Shown here in pieces: positions 15,744-23,580 of a stretch of 31,133 nt of DNA (its first letter is position 1; each line of letters starts with the position of its first letter). Both the position numbers and the translations under genes were made by a program. The notes under the pieces were generated by a model. The model saw only the letters and a program-made list of their open reading frames with translations. It was not told where the DNA came from and ran no database searches. Source of the DNA: an uncultured Lachnospiraceae bacterium (lineage in GTDB: Bacteria > Bacillota > Clostridia > Lachnospirales > Lachnospiraceae); contig CAKRRJ010000020.1 in the NCBI GenBank assembly GCA_934394615.1, forward strand, positions 1 through 31,133, written 5' to 3'.

Positions 15744-17174
15744 TTAATTCTCCAAATGTAATGCTGTTTTACACTGACTGATTAATTTCTCAACATCTTC
15801 CCGTTTTCTTCCACGCGTGTATTCTCTTATAATAGAAGCGATATTATTTTCAAAAATAGTTTTTAGTGAACCTTGGATTCCAGAGCCTATATCTTTCATA
15901 TTCTTGAAATATGCCGGCCCAATGTGGTAATCTTCTGTTAATCCAAACTTATTATCTGGTGATGCCAAAGCATGATTCATATCAATAATAACCTCTGCAA
16001 GTTTGTCAATGTTTCCCTTATTTTCCTCATACTGGTCTTTTTTCTTTTCCTTAAAAATATCATGCAATGATGTTCTCATGATTTCATTTGCCCGGATATT
16101 AACCCATGTAAATCTTCTGCGAAGCGCAAAATCCATCGAATCCACGCTTCTGTCAATATCATTCATGGTACCAATAAAATATAAATTTTCTGGAATGTAA
16201 AATCCATCCTTAAACACATCATGTTCCATCGGAACAGCTTTTCCATCTTCTGCTATTTCATATGTAATCAAATTCTTATACTGGGTGTCAAATTTATTTT
16301 TCTCACCTCTGTAAGATTCCTCTAAACCAAACATCAGCTCACCAAATACCTTAGCCAGATCGGCACGGTTGATTTCGTCTACAATAAAATAATAGTTTTT
16401 ATCCGGTCTGTTTTCTTCTACGATATGCCTGCAAAATGCTTTAAACACCCCATCCAGACGCACAAACGTAGACTCCGTCTGCCCCACAACAACAACTGGT
16501 CTTAAACCTTCCACAAAATCAGAATAATCGTATGATGGATGGAACTGAACAAACTTAAACTGATTTTTATCTACTTCTCCATTTTCTTTATCTTTACACA
16601 TTTCCTCTACATATTTTCTGACAGAATACGTTTTTCCTGTACCAGGAGCTCCGGTAAAAATAACCTGCTTATTCGCTTCAAGTGCATCTTCTACAATATC
16701 TCTAACTTTTTTATCAGAATTATTTTCCATATTTTTCCCCTCTTTACTCAATTCCATTTCATCAGAACCGTCTATTGCTTTCCTTAACTCTTTTTTCTTT
16801 TGTTCGCTTAATCCGGACTGGTTTAATTTCACGATCACATTGCTCAAGGTATCGGTTGGTTTAACGCTTTTCACAAGCTCTTTAAACTTTTCATATTCAT
16901 CTGCACCTGTCTGGATCTTATTGATCTTAAAAAATCCCCGTGTCACATTTGACTGCCATGTACCATCTCCACTGGGCGCTATTCCTAAATTATATGTTTT
17001 ATTCGGAATTGGTGCTTCTACTCCACCTAACACTAATGCTGTAACCGTATCGTAAAGTCCCTTTGTTCCTGAAAACTGGTTTCTTACATCTATGATTCTC
17101 TCTACATTTGATTTTGATCCAATTTCACCAACCGTCGTTGCTTCATCAAATCCCCATAATTCTTTTATCGACAT
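15744..17174 (-). CDS. mcrB: McrB-like AAA+ GTPase with an unrecognised N-terminal reader domain
   Basis: A 476-residue protein. The AAA+ domain shows Walker A GAPGTGKT (165-172), Walker B with FIVDEINRAD (253-262) and the McrB GTPase signature GTMNDIDRS (325-333) followed by ALRRRF. The first 100 residues match no reader domain I know (neither clear DUF3578 nor EVE), and a Lys/Glu-rich linker (about 115-150) joins them to the motor. This domain should choose the DNA mark. The second ATG (MSIKEL) is used as start because AAGGAAG stands six bases before it; the first ATG is too close. It is transcribed from the shared-box promoter, with a leader of about 210 bases in which I see no other structure. 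Confidence 0.88.
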   Translation of the reverse strand: MSIKELWGFDEATTVGEIGSKSNVERIIDVRNQFSGTKGLYDTVTALVLGGVEAPIPNKTYNLGIAPSGDGTWQSNVTRGFFKINKIQTGADEYEKFKELVKSVKPTDTLSNVIVKLNQSGLSEQKKKELRKAIDGSDEMELSKEGKNMENNSDKKVRDIVEDALEANKQVIFTGAPGTGKTYSVRKYVEEMCKDKENGEVDKNQFKFVQFHPSYDYSDFVEGLRPVVVVGQTESTFVRLDGVFKAFCRHIVEENRPDKNYYFIVDEINRADLAKVFGELMFGLEESYRGEKNKFDTQYKNLITYEIAEDGKAVPMEHDVFKDGFYIPENLYFIGTMNDIDRSVDSMDFALRRRFTWVNIRANEIMRTSLHDIFKEKKKDQYEENKGNIDKLAEVIIDMNHALASPDNKFGLTEDYHIGPAYFKNMKDIGSGIQGSLKTIFENNIASIIREYTRGRKREDVEKLISQCKTALHLEN

Positions 17175-17390
17175 AATCATCTTCCTTTTCTATCTGTATC
17201 ATTTAACTTACAAATTATGTACACAACACCTTTACTATAACATCTTTTTATCTCCCAGCCTATACATAAACACGATTTCCTGCGTAAGATATATGCGCAT
17301 GTTTCTTGTCCCTTCATAAATGTTTCTATCCATCATGTTCTTTATCCTTCCCTTTGTTTCCAAAACCCCAATATTTATATTTGCATTTAT

Positions 17391-17438
17391 AGTATAACAG
17401 GGCACCTATTAAAATAAATTTCAAAATCGGAATTTTTC
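17391..17438 (-). promoter_or_regulatory. shared-box promoter of mcrBC
   Basis: Minus strand: GAAAAATTCCGATTTTGAAA (17419-17438), 22 bases, TATACT (17391-17396) preceded by TGT. This is one of four promoters with identical spacing and related boxes. It begins 10 bases past the DUF285 operon terminator, so mcrBC is an independent unit. The rest of the 338-base gap (17175-17390) holds only the AT-rich leader. Confidence 0.65.
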
Positions 17439-17441
17439 ATC

Positions 17442-17466
17442 AAAAAAAGGGAGGGGTATCCCTCCC
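17442..17466 (-). terminator. terminator of the DUF285 gene cluster
   Basis: GGGAGGG (17449-17455) pairs with CCCTCCC (17460-17466) around a GTAT loop. On the minus strand the stem is followed by seven T. It closes the unit that contains the three DUF285 repeat genes. Confidence 0.88.
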
Positions 17467-17512
17467 TGCACGCACCGAAACGTGTCTGTCATTCCAGTCT
17501 CAGTTATTCGGC

Positions 17513-18379
17513 TTATTTATACAAAATCTTTGCTCCACAAAATGACCATTTTAACAGTTCCTGCCCTTTTGCAGCCAGAATAATCTGATCACAGTCACAT
17601 GCGTAAAACATGTCGGTCACGCGCTCCAAAGACGAATCACAAAAACCGCTCAGATCCAGCTCCGGTACCTGGCACCATTGGAACATCCCTGACATGTTTT
17701 TTACTCTTGACGTATCAAGATAGCGAAGATCCAATTCCGTAAAACAGTTCTCAGCAAACATGTATGACATATTCGTAACCTTTGAAGTATCAAGGGCATA
17801 AAGTCCTTTCACCCTATCTGTCCCACTATCGGCAAACATGTATGACATATTGGTAACTTTTGAGGTATCGAGCTGGCTTACATCCAGTTTTCCCGCACAC
17901 TGGCACCCCAGAAACATTCTGGACATATTTTTGACATTGGACGTATTCAGTCTGCTCAGATCCAGCCTGCTGCACCCGCAGCGTTCAAACAACTCAGACA
18001 CATTGGTCACATGAAAGGTATCCAGCTCGTCAAACTCTAATATTTCGATCTCACTGTTTCGAAACATTCCCTTCATTTTTCTCAGCTTGGAGGTATCCAC
18101 TCCTGCAAAATGAATCGTATGAAACTTTCCGTCCTCAAATAAATACGATGCATCCTCCGGAAAAGCAATTGGAGCCCCGGAACATAAAATTGCTTCCGAG
18201 TCTTTTATTACCAGACAAACATCTTCATCCAGTTCTGCTACAGCATACCCAAGCATCCTGGCTTTTACCGAAAAACTTGGAGAAGTCCGGAAGGACAGGG
18301 AATATAGCTCCTGTCCCTTACTTTTCAAGAGTACATCCCTTACTTTTTCCATTAATTTAGTCGTAAGATATAGCGCCAT
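17513..18379 (-). CDS. intracellular DUF285 (BspA-like) repeat protein, shortest paralogue
   Basis: A 288-residue protein: a head domain of about 85 residues, then seven repeats of about 25 residues with the pattern LDTS-x-V-x-NMS-x-MF (DUF285/BspA type), then a cap ending in KILYK. No signal peptide, membrane anchor or LPXTG is present, unlike surface BspA proteins, so it should stay in the cytoplasm. The start MALYL is chosen because both paralogues begin M-x-x-YL; GGAGG lies 11 bases upstream. It is last of three tandem paralogues and the most diverged: its head lacks the SCCTDE motif. Function is unknown; such solenoids usually bind proteins. Confidence 0.8.
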   Translation of the reverse strand: MALYLTTKLMEKVRDVLLKSKGQELYSLSFRTSPSFSVKARMLGYAVAELDEDVCLVIKDSEAILCSGAPIAFPEDASYLFEDGKFHTIHFAGVDTSKLRKMKGMFRNSEIEILEFDELDTFHVTNVSELFERCGCSRLDLSRLNTSNVKNMSRMFLGCQCAGKLDVSQLDTSKVTNMSYMFADSGTDRVKGLYALDTSKVTNMSYMFAENCFTELDLRYLDTSRVKNMSGMFQWCQVPELDLSGFCDSSLERVTDMFYACDCDQIILAAKGQELLKWSFCGAKILYK

Positions 18380-18431
18380 ATTCCATGCGTCCTCCATTGT
18401 ATTTGTTATCTTTTACAGCACATTTCCAGAA

Positions 18432-19670
18432 TCATTTGTATGTAATTTTGTTAAGCCCCAGCAGTTCTTTCAGTTCTGTCTGCCCCTCCTCTGACATCAG
18501 AATTTTTTCAGCACTGCACTGGTAAAACATATTCCTCGCATCCCTTAAGCATGAGGTGTCAAATCCGCGGATATCTACCTGCGGTGCCTTACATTTGAAA
18601 AACATCCGACGCATCCTGGTTACCCGCGAAGTATCAAAATTACTCAAATCTAATTTGTAAGCCCTGCATCCTTCAAACATGCCTGTCATGCTTTTTACCT
18701 TGGAAGTGTCAAGTCCTGAGAGATCCGTCTCGTCCAGATATTGGTAATTTTTAAACATATAAGACATATTCGTCACGTTAGAAGTATCCAAATACTGGAT
18801 ACCTTTGATTTTTACAGAAGAATTTTCAAACATGCCGGACATCGTTCTCACACTGGAAGTATCGAAATGTCTGATATCCACACCGGGAATTCTGCACCTC
18901 CGAAACATCTTTGACATGTTCACTACCCTGGAGGTATTAAAATTTGTGAAATTCAGTTCGTGAATTTCACTACTTTCAAACATTTTTTCCATATTCTTTA
19001 CATTGGAAGTATCCAATCGGCTCAAATCCAGCCTGTTTATGTTACATCCTAAGAACATCTCAGACATATCTGTTACGCCGGAAGTATCTAAAGGGCCAAA
19101 ACACAGTTCTGATATTTGACAATAAGAAAACATCCCCTTCATGTTCGTTACCTTGGATGTATCCAAATTGCCAAAATTCAGCCGATCTATCCGACAGCCG
19201 TAAAACATCTCGGACATATCCGTTACATGTGAAGTATCAAGCTTGTCAAAATAAATTTCTTGCACATTGCAGTTACGAAATAGTCCGCTCATACTCCTTG
19301 TCCGAGAAGAATCTATCCCGCGAAAATTTATTCTTGTGAATACTGGTACTTCGTGTAAATAATGAAACATAGCGACTGCAAAAAACTCCGAACAATCATC
19401 TGGCAAACAGATTTGATCATAGGAGCACAAATATACCATCTTACCGATTACAAGCAAACGAAATTTCTGATCAAATAGAGAAATCTCATCTGCAAATTCT
19501 CCCACTAATTCTACCCTGCGTTGTATCTTAATAAATGTTTCATCTGTACAGCAAGATTTGAACGATAATCCATACAGCATATCATCTGGATCACTCATCT
19601 GAATAATCTGTCGTCTAATCAAAATTTCCGCAACTTCATCTATAATATCCCTGCTGAGATATACACTCAT
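18432..19670 (-). CDS. intracellular DUF285 (BspA-like) repeat protein, longest paralogue
   Basis: A 412-residue protein. The head domain (about 1-115) carries the shared motifs LSFKSCCTDE, LLVIGKMVYLCSYDQICLPDDCS; eleven DUF285 repeats of about 25 residues follow; the cap ends in NKITYK. No export signal is seen. ATG (MSVYL) has AGGGAG seven bases before it; a longer frame has no ribosome site. A block of about 240 bases (18660-18900) is nearly identical to 19965-20205 in the next gene, a sign of recent duplication or gene conversion. The function is unknown. Confidence 0.82.
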   Translation of the reverse strand: MSVYLSRDIIDEVAEILIRRQIIQMSDPDDMLYGLSFKSCCTDETFIKIQRRVELVGEFADEISLFDQKFRLLVIGKMVYLCSYDQICLPDDCSEFFAVAMFHYLHEVPVFTRINFRGIDSSRTRSMSGLFRNCNVQEIYFDKLDTSHVTDMSEMFYGCRIDRLNFGNLDTSKVTNMKGMFSYCQISELCFGPLDTSGVTDMSEMFLGCNINRLDLSRLDTSNVKNMEKMFESSEIHELNFTNFNTSRVVNMSKMFRRCRIPGVDIRHFDTSSVRTMSGMFENSSVKIKGIQYLDTSNVTNMSYMFKNYQYLDETDLSGLDTSKVKSMTGMFEGCRAYKLDLSNFDTSRVTRMRRMFFKCKAPQVDIRGFDTSCLRDARNMFYQCSAEKILMSEEGQTELKELLGLNKITYK

Positions 19671-19730
19671 TTTACTTCTCCCTATAGCATACTCATCTGG
19701 CATCCGCTTTTGCTGGGCATTTTTCTAAAC

Positions 19731-20840
19731 TCAGCTATATACAATTTTGCTAATGCCCAACAGGTCTTTCAGGTCTGTCTGCCCGTCTGCCGACATCAAA
19801 ATCTTTTCAGCACTGCACTGGTAAAACATGTCCAACGCATTTGTTAAGCAGGAGGTATCAAATCCGCTGACATCTACTTGTGCTACGCTGCATTTATAAA
19901 ACATCCGAGACATAGTTTTTACATTTGAAGTATCAAAATTACTTAAATCTAATTTATAAGCCCTGCATCCTTCAAACATGCCTGTCATACTTTTTACCTT
20001 GGAAATGTCAAGTCCGGAGAGATCCGTCTCATCCAGATATTGATAATTCTTAAACATATGAGACATGTTTGTCACGTTAGAAGTGTCCAGACACTCAATA
20101 CCTTCGATTTTTGCGGAAGAATCTTCAAACATGCCGGACATAGTTCTCACTCTGGATGTATGAAAATGTCTGATATTCACGAAGGAAGTCTCACAGTTCC
20201 GAAACATCTTTGACATATTCGTTACCTTGGATGTATTGAAATTTTCTAAATTTAATTCATGAAACTTACTATCTTCAAACATATTTGACATATACTTCAC
20301 TTTCGAGGTATCCAAAGTGCTCAAGTCCAGGCTATGTATGGTGCAATGAGAAAACATATACGACATATCTTTTACGTTTGAAGTATCAAGACCTGTTAAA
20401 TTTATTTCTTCTGACACCGGACATTTACAAAACATATATGCCATACTTTTTACTTCCGATGCATCCACTCCTTCAAGATTTATTTTCTTGAACTCTGCCA
20501 GATCGTAATCACAATCATCGCCAATAAAACCTCCCGAAAAAAGATAAGAACAATCTTCCGGCAAGCAAATTTCATCATGAGAACATAAGTATACCTCTTT
20601 GTCTATTACAAGCAAAAGAAATCTCTGAGGGAGCATCTGATCCCAGGATTGTGTTGTAATCTCAGTTTGAAACACTTTTTTTCCTTTTAAAGCCGCGTTG
20701 CTTTCCAATTTTTTCAGCATTTCATCTGTACAGCAAGACACAAACGATAATTCATAATCCTTTCTCTCATTTTCATCAGCAAGATCATATAAAATTTGGT
20801 TTACGCTCTCCATGGTACAACCGTTAAGGTACATTTTCAT
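19731..20840 (-). CDS. intracellular DUF285 (BspA-like) repeat protein, first of the cluster
   Basis: A 369-residue protein with a head domain (LSFVSCCTDE, LLVIDKEVYLCSHDEICLPEDCSYLF), nine DUF285 repeats and the shared cap (MFYQCSAEKILMS...KIVYS). It begins M-K-M-YL; two ATGs are possible, with GAGG four or ten bases before them. It lies 44 bases behind the 64-residue protein gene, so it may be transcribed with the DUF2779 unit. Heads and caps are conserved between paralogues while repeat number varies (7, 11, 9), as expected for a binding surface under diversification. Function is unknown. Confidence 0.82.
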   Translation of the reverse strand: MKMYLNGCTMESVNQILYDLADENERKDYELSFVSCCTDEMLKKLESNAALKGKKVFQTEITTQSWDQMLPQRFLLLVIDKEVYLCSHDEICLPEDCSYLFSGGFIGDDCDYDLAEFKKINLEGVDASEVKSMAYMFCKCPVSEEINLTGLDTSNVKDMSYMFSHCTIHSLDLSTLDTSKVKYMSNMFEDSKFHELNLENFNTSKVTNMSKMFRNCETSFVNIRHFHTSRVRTMSGMFEDSSAKIEGIECLDTSNVTNMSHMFKNYQYLDETDLSGLDISKVKSMTGMFEGCRAYKLDLSNFDTSNVKTMSRMFYKCSVAQVDVSGFDTSCLTNALDMFYQCSAEKILMSADGQTDLKDLLGISKIVYS

Positions 20841-20884
20841 TTTTCCTCTTCCTGTAAAAGTCTTTCATTATATATCCAGACAGG

Positions 20885-21079
20885 CTATTTTTTGAATAAT
20901 TTATGATATGCCACCAGCAAACTCACGTTATCGCTTATCATCAACTCCAGACATTTCACCAGTTTTTCCTGGGTAATTTCTCTCGGAATCACGCTGCAGT
21001 CCACCTCTTGCCCCCACGTTTCCTTATATTTTCTGCTCAGTTCCCTTACTCTTTCGATCGCAGAATCATCAATCACCAT
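20885..21079 (-). CDS. small conserved-looking protein overlapping the DUF2779 gene
   Basis: A 64-residue soluble, helical protein with no family I can name. Its ATG overlaps the end of the DUF2779 gene by 11 bases (ATGGTGATTGA junction), so it is probably translated by coupling; a GAGGGA sits rather far upstream. Composition is ordinary for a real protein (ITQEKLVKCLELMISDNVSLLVAYHKLF looks structured). The tight overlap suggests it works with, or is a subunit or inhibitor of, the nuclease; this is inference. Confidence 0.65.
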   Translation of the reverse strand: MVIDDSAIERVRELSRKYKETWGQEVDCSVIPREITQEKLVKCLELMISDNVSLLVAYHKLFKK

Positions 21080-22568
21080 ATGATTTTATTGTTTCCCTCA
21101 GCTTTCTCAAAATCTTCACCATTGCATAGGTATCCAGCTCACAATATTTCAAAAGGTTTTCCCGGAGTTTCGCAAGTTCTTCCAGCGGCAATCCGGTCAT
21201 CTGATCAAATGCGCCGGACGCTTCGCTTCCGTTATGCACCTGATCCAGATTGTGGTAATTTAATTCCGGATCGTCCGGGAACAGGGCAGGCAATACTGCT
21301 TTGATGGAATAGGATCCTTTCATCGCCTCTGTATAATAGTCCTGCTGCTGAAACGGAACTGCCAGATCGTGCAAATGATCACAAATGCTCAGTAAATGCT
21401 CTTTCAGATCCGGGAAGCATTCGCCCAGTTCCTTTAACCGCCCCTGTTCAAACGACATATTGTAGGCGAGCACACATGCCTGCATTGGAATATCCTGACA
21501 AAGTCGTTCTGCCAGTGCCCGCCTGGGATCGGTTCCTTCCTTTGCCAGAAATGCCTTATGAATCAGCGTTCCGTCTTCGTATTCAATATGCAGGGAATAC
21601 TGAAATGGGATCTGCCGGTACGGTCCGCAGCCGTCCCATCTCGGTACCGGTGTGAAAAGCGTCTCAAAATCCAGATGATAAACCGGATACGTCAGAGTAT
21701 GCAGAAATTCTCGGAGTGCCTCCCGGTCAATCGCCGCGGACTTATGATAATACGCGGTTTCCACCTGCCTTTGCTGTTTTTCGTTTAACCTGAGTTTCTT
21801 ATTGATAATATCCTGAAAAGAGACGATCCCATCGTGATAGGCCTTATACTTTGCGTTTTTATAAAACCCCCAGCCTACATCAAAGACAGACTGTTCCGGA
21901 ACATTCTTTTTCTTCCGGCAATATTGTTTGTAAGCGCATTCGTAAGGATTTTCGCAGTATGTATCGATGTCGCGCTCTGGTTCCTCCGCGGTATCTGCCG
22001 CCTGCCGGATCGCAGCGACATTTTTTTCTACTTCCGAAAACTTTTCCCTGCACAGGTCTGTCTGGTCTGTCAGCTGAAACAGGTTCTGAATATCCAGTTC
22101 GCCGTGCCGTACATAATCCGTATTGACCAGCAGGAGTGATACCTTCTTCACATTCACTCCACACTTGGTCAGCACATAATACTGGAAGGCAACATCTTCC
22201 TTGTAAATGTCCGATACCTTGACGGAACTCTTCACTTCGACAATCTCCCAGCCGTCTCCGTTTTTATGAAACAGATCCACCGCACAGTATAAGCCATCAT
22301 ACAGGAAACTGGCTTCCGCAATGGTTTCGGTCCCGGCTTCCATCTGGCGTTTCGTCTCTTCGCACATGGCAGGCTTATCTTCCTGGTACTCGATCAGTTC
22401 ATACTTGCCAAAATAGCTGCGCGCCAGGTCTCCCACCCTTGTTCCATTCGCAAGCACCGAGTCCCGGAAAAGATCTGCTGCCTCCTCCGGTTTATTTTTG
22501 TCCAACCACAGCATTTTGGGGCACTGAATGCCTTTACAGTATCTCGATTTGCTCAATCCCATACTCAT
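21069..22568 (-). CDS. DUF2779 protein: Cas4-like PD-(D/E)XK nuclease fused to a DEDD exonuclease
   Basis: About 500 residues. Counting from an ATG three codons upstream (22577), the N-terminal half has a Cas4/RecB-like core with Asp101, Glu114-Val-Lys116, and cysteines at 14, 19, 208, 214 and 220 arranged like the iron-sulfur cluster of Cas4/AddB. The C-terminal half resembles an RNase H-fold exonuclease: HLDFETL (Asp303, Glu305), AYNMSFE (Asn373, Glu377), Asp400/404 and YCELDTY (Asp482). This domain order fits DUF2779. Its biological role is not established; a DNA-processing or defence role is plausible. AAGGAG is only one base from the first ATG but ten from the ATG at 22568, which is chosen. 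Confidence 0.82.
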   Translation of the reverse strand: MSMGLSKSRYCKGIQCPKMLWLDKNKPEEAADLFRDSVLANGTRVGDLARSYFGKYELIEYQEDKPAMCEETKRQMEAGTETIAEASFLYDGLYCAVDLFHKNGDGWEIVEVKSSVKVSDIYKEDVAFQYYVLTKCGVNVKKVSLLLVNTDYVRHGELDIQNLFQLTDQTDLCREKFSEVEKNVAAIRQAADTAEEPERDIDTYCENPYECAYKQYCRKKKNVPEQSVFDVGWGFYKNAKYKAYHDGIVSFQDIINKKLRLNEKQQRQVETAYYHKSAAIDREALREFLHTLTYPVYHLDFETLFTPVPRWDGCGPYRQIPFQYSLHIEYEDGTLIHKAFLAKEGTDPRRALAERLCQDIPMQACVLAYNMSFEQGRLKELGECFPDLKEHLLSICDHLHDLAVPFQQQDYYTEAMKGSYSIKAVLPALFPDDPELNYHNLDQVHNGSEASGAFDQMTGLPLEELAKLRENLLKYCELDTYAMVKILRKLRETIKSYGD

Positions 22569-22675
22569 AAGTTCCATTCTCCTTCATCTGATTGCAAATC
22601 CTTGCTATAATTTCCATGTTATCAGCAAATTGAGATATTTTCCACCTGTTTTCTTACTATTTCGTTTTTATTTTG

Positions 22676-23524
22676 TTAGGATTCACGTTTCACTGCCGTG
22701 TAAGTTCCATTCTGATAGATGATGAGACAGCTGCTCAGTTTCCGGCTGGTTTCTTTCACCCCATCCAGACGATCAAAGATTCCGTCTGGTTCCGGTCTTT
22801 CGAAGCTCAATCCATTTTTGGTTGTTTCTGTGTAGACCTTTACTGCTTTTTCGTACCAGGCAGAAAGGTACAGCTTTTGCTTTCCAAACCGCTCCTCCAG
22901 ATATTCGCCCAGAAAGGCCTTTGCATCTTCCACATGGATGCCGCCATCCAGAGTATCCTGCCCCAGGACCGATTCCGGCTCTGCCAGAAGATTGCGTCTG
23001 CATGCTTCAAACATTTCGTCTTTTTCAATCTGATAATTTTTCAAAAACAAGGTTCCAATCACAGAACGGAGGTTATTTCTTGATACTGGTACCAGAACCA
23101 GTCCTGTATCCCCGATTTTCCAGTACACCTCGTCTCTGTTTTTCACAATATCGTTCTCATTCATAACGCGGAACACATAATTTCTTAACACCCACGCCCG
23201 GTCATAACCCTCTTCCGTTTCGTCCTCGTAATCTTCATCCTCATCCTCTCCATAACATTCGTCTTCGTCCCGGACCGGCTTTTGCTTCAGCTCCAGCAGA
23301 ATATCGCCCAGCAGCGCTTCGGCGTCCACTCCGGCTTTCTGCATGTTGTAAAATCTCCGGAAATCCACCCTCATCCATCCGCCGTCTGTGGAAAGATCGT
23401 AAATTTCGTCCGAAGCCCAGACACTTTTATTTCTGATCACAAGATTTCGGTCGTCACACTCCTCGTGAATTCTGCCAAATGCCCACTGCTTTAATGCTTC
23501 CAGTTCTGTTTTCTGTGTATTCAT
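22676..23524 (-). CDS. acidic hypothetical protein (possibly DUF5688-like)
   Basis: A 282-residue soluble protein with a strongly acidic stretch (about residues 85-107, many Asp/Glu) between two folded parts. The downstream part (VYWKIGDTGLVLVPVS, then IGTLFLKNYQIEKDEMFEACRRN) recalls the layout of DUF5688 proteins common in Lachnospiraceae, but this is a tentative resemblance. The ATG (MNTQKTE) is chosen because GAGGAG lies seven bases before it; two starts further upstream are too close. It stands between the broken LPD1-like gene and the DUF2779 gene, same strand. The function is unknown. Confidence 0.65.
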   Translation of the reverse strand: MNTQKTELEALKQWAFGRIHEECDDRNLVIRNKSVWASDEIYDLSTDGGWMRVDFRRFYNMQKAGVDAEALLGDILLELKQKPVRDEDECYGEDEDEDYEDETEEGYDRAWVLRNYVFRVMNENDIVKNRDEVYWKIGDTGLVLVPVSRNNLRSVIGTLFLKNYQIEKDEMFEACRRNLLAEPESVLGQDTLDGGIHVEDAKAFLGEYLEERFGKQKLYLSAWYEKAVKVYTETTKNGLSFERPEPDGIFDRLDGVKETSRKLSSCLIIYQNGTYTAVKRES

Positions 23525-23555
23525 GTTCATTCTCCTCACCTAAAATTTATTTTTC

Positions 23556-23580
23556 GTTACTGTTCACGCATCGCGCAAAC
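23556..23580. repeat. repeat A, left-end fragment
   Basis: GTTACTGTTCACGCATCGCG then CAAAC: 22 of 24 bases match the left end of the full copy (11463-11486). It touches the stop codon of the LPD1-like pseudogene (TAG at 23580-23582). Confidence 0.65.

Noticed and set aside
17513..20840. Regular period of about 75 bases resembling a repeat array.
   Set aside because: The period is three times 25 residues of DUF285 repeats in coding frames; there are no constant repeats with unique spacers, so it is not CRISPR.
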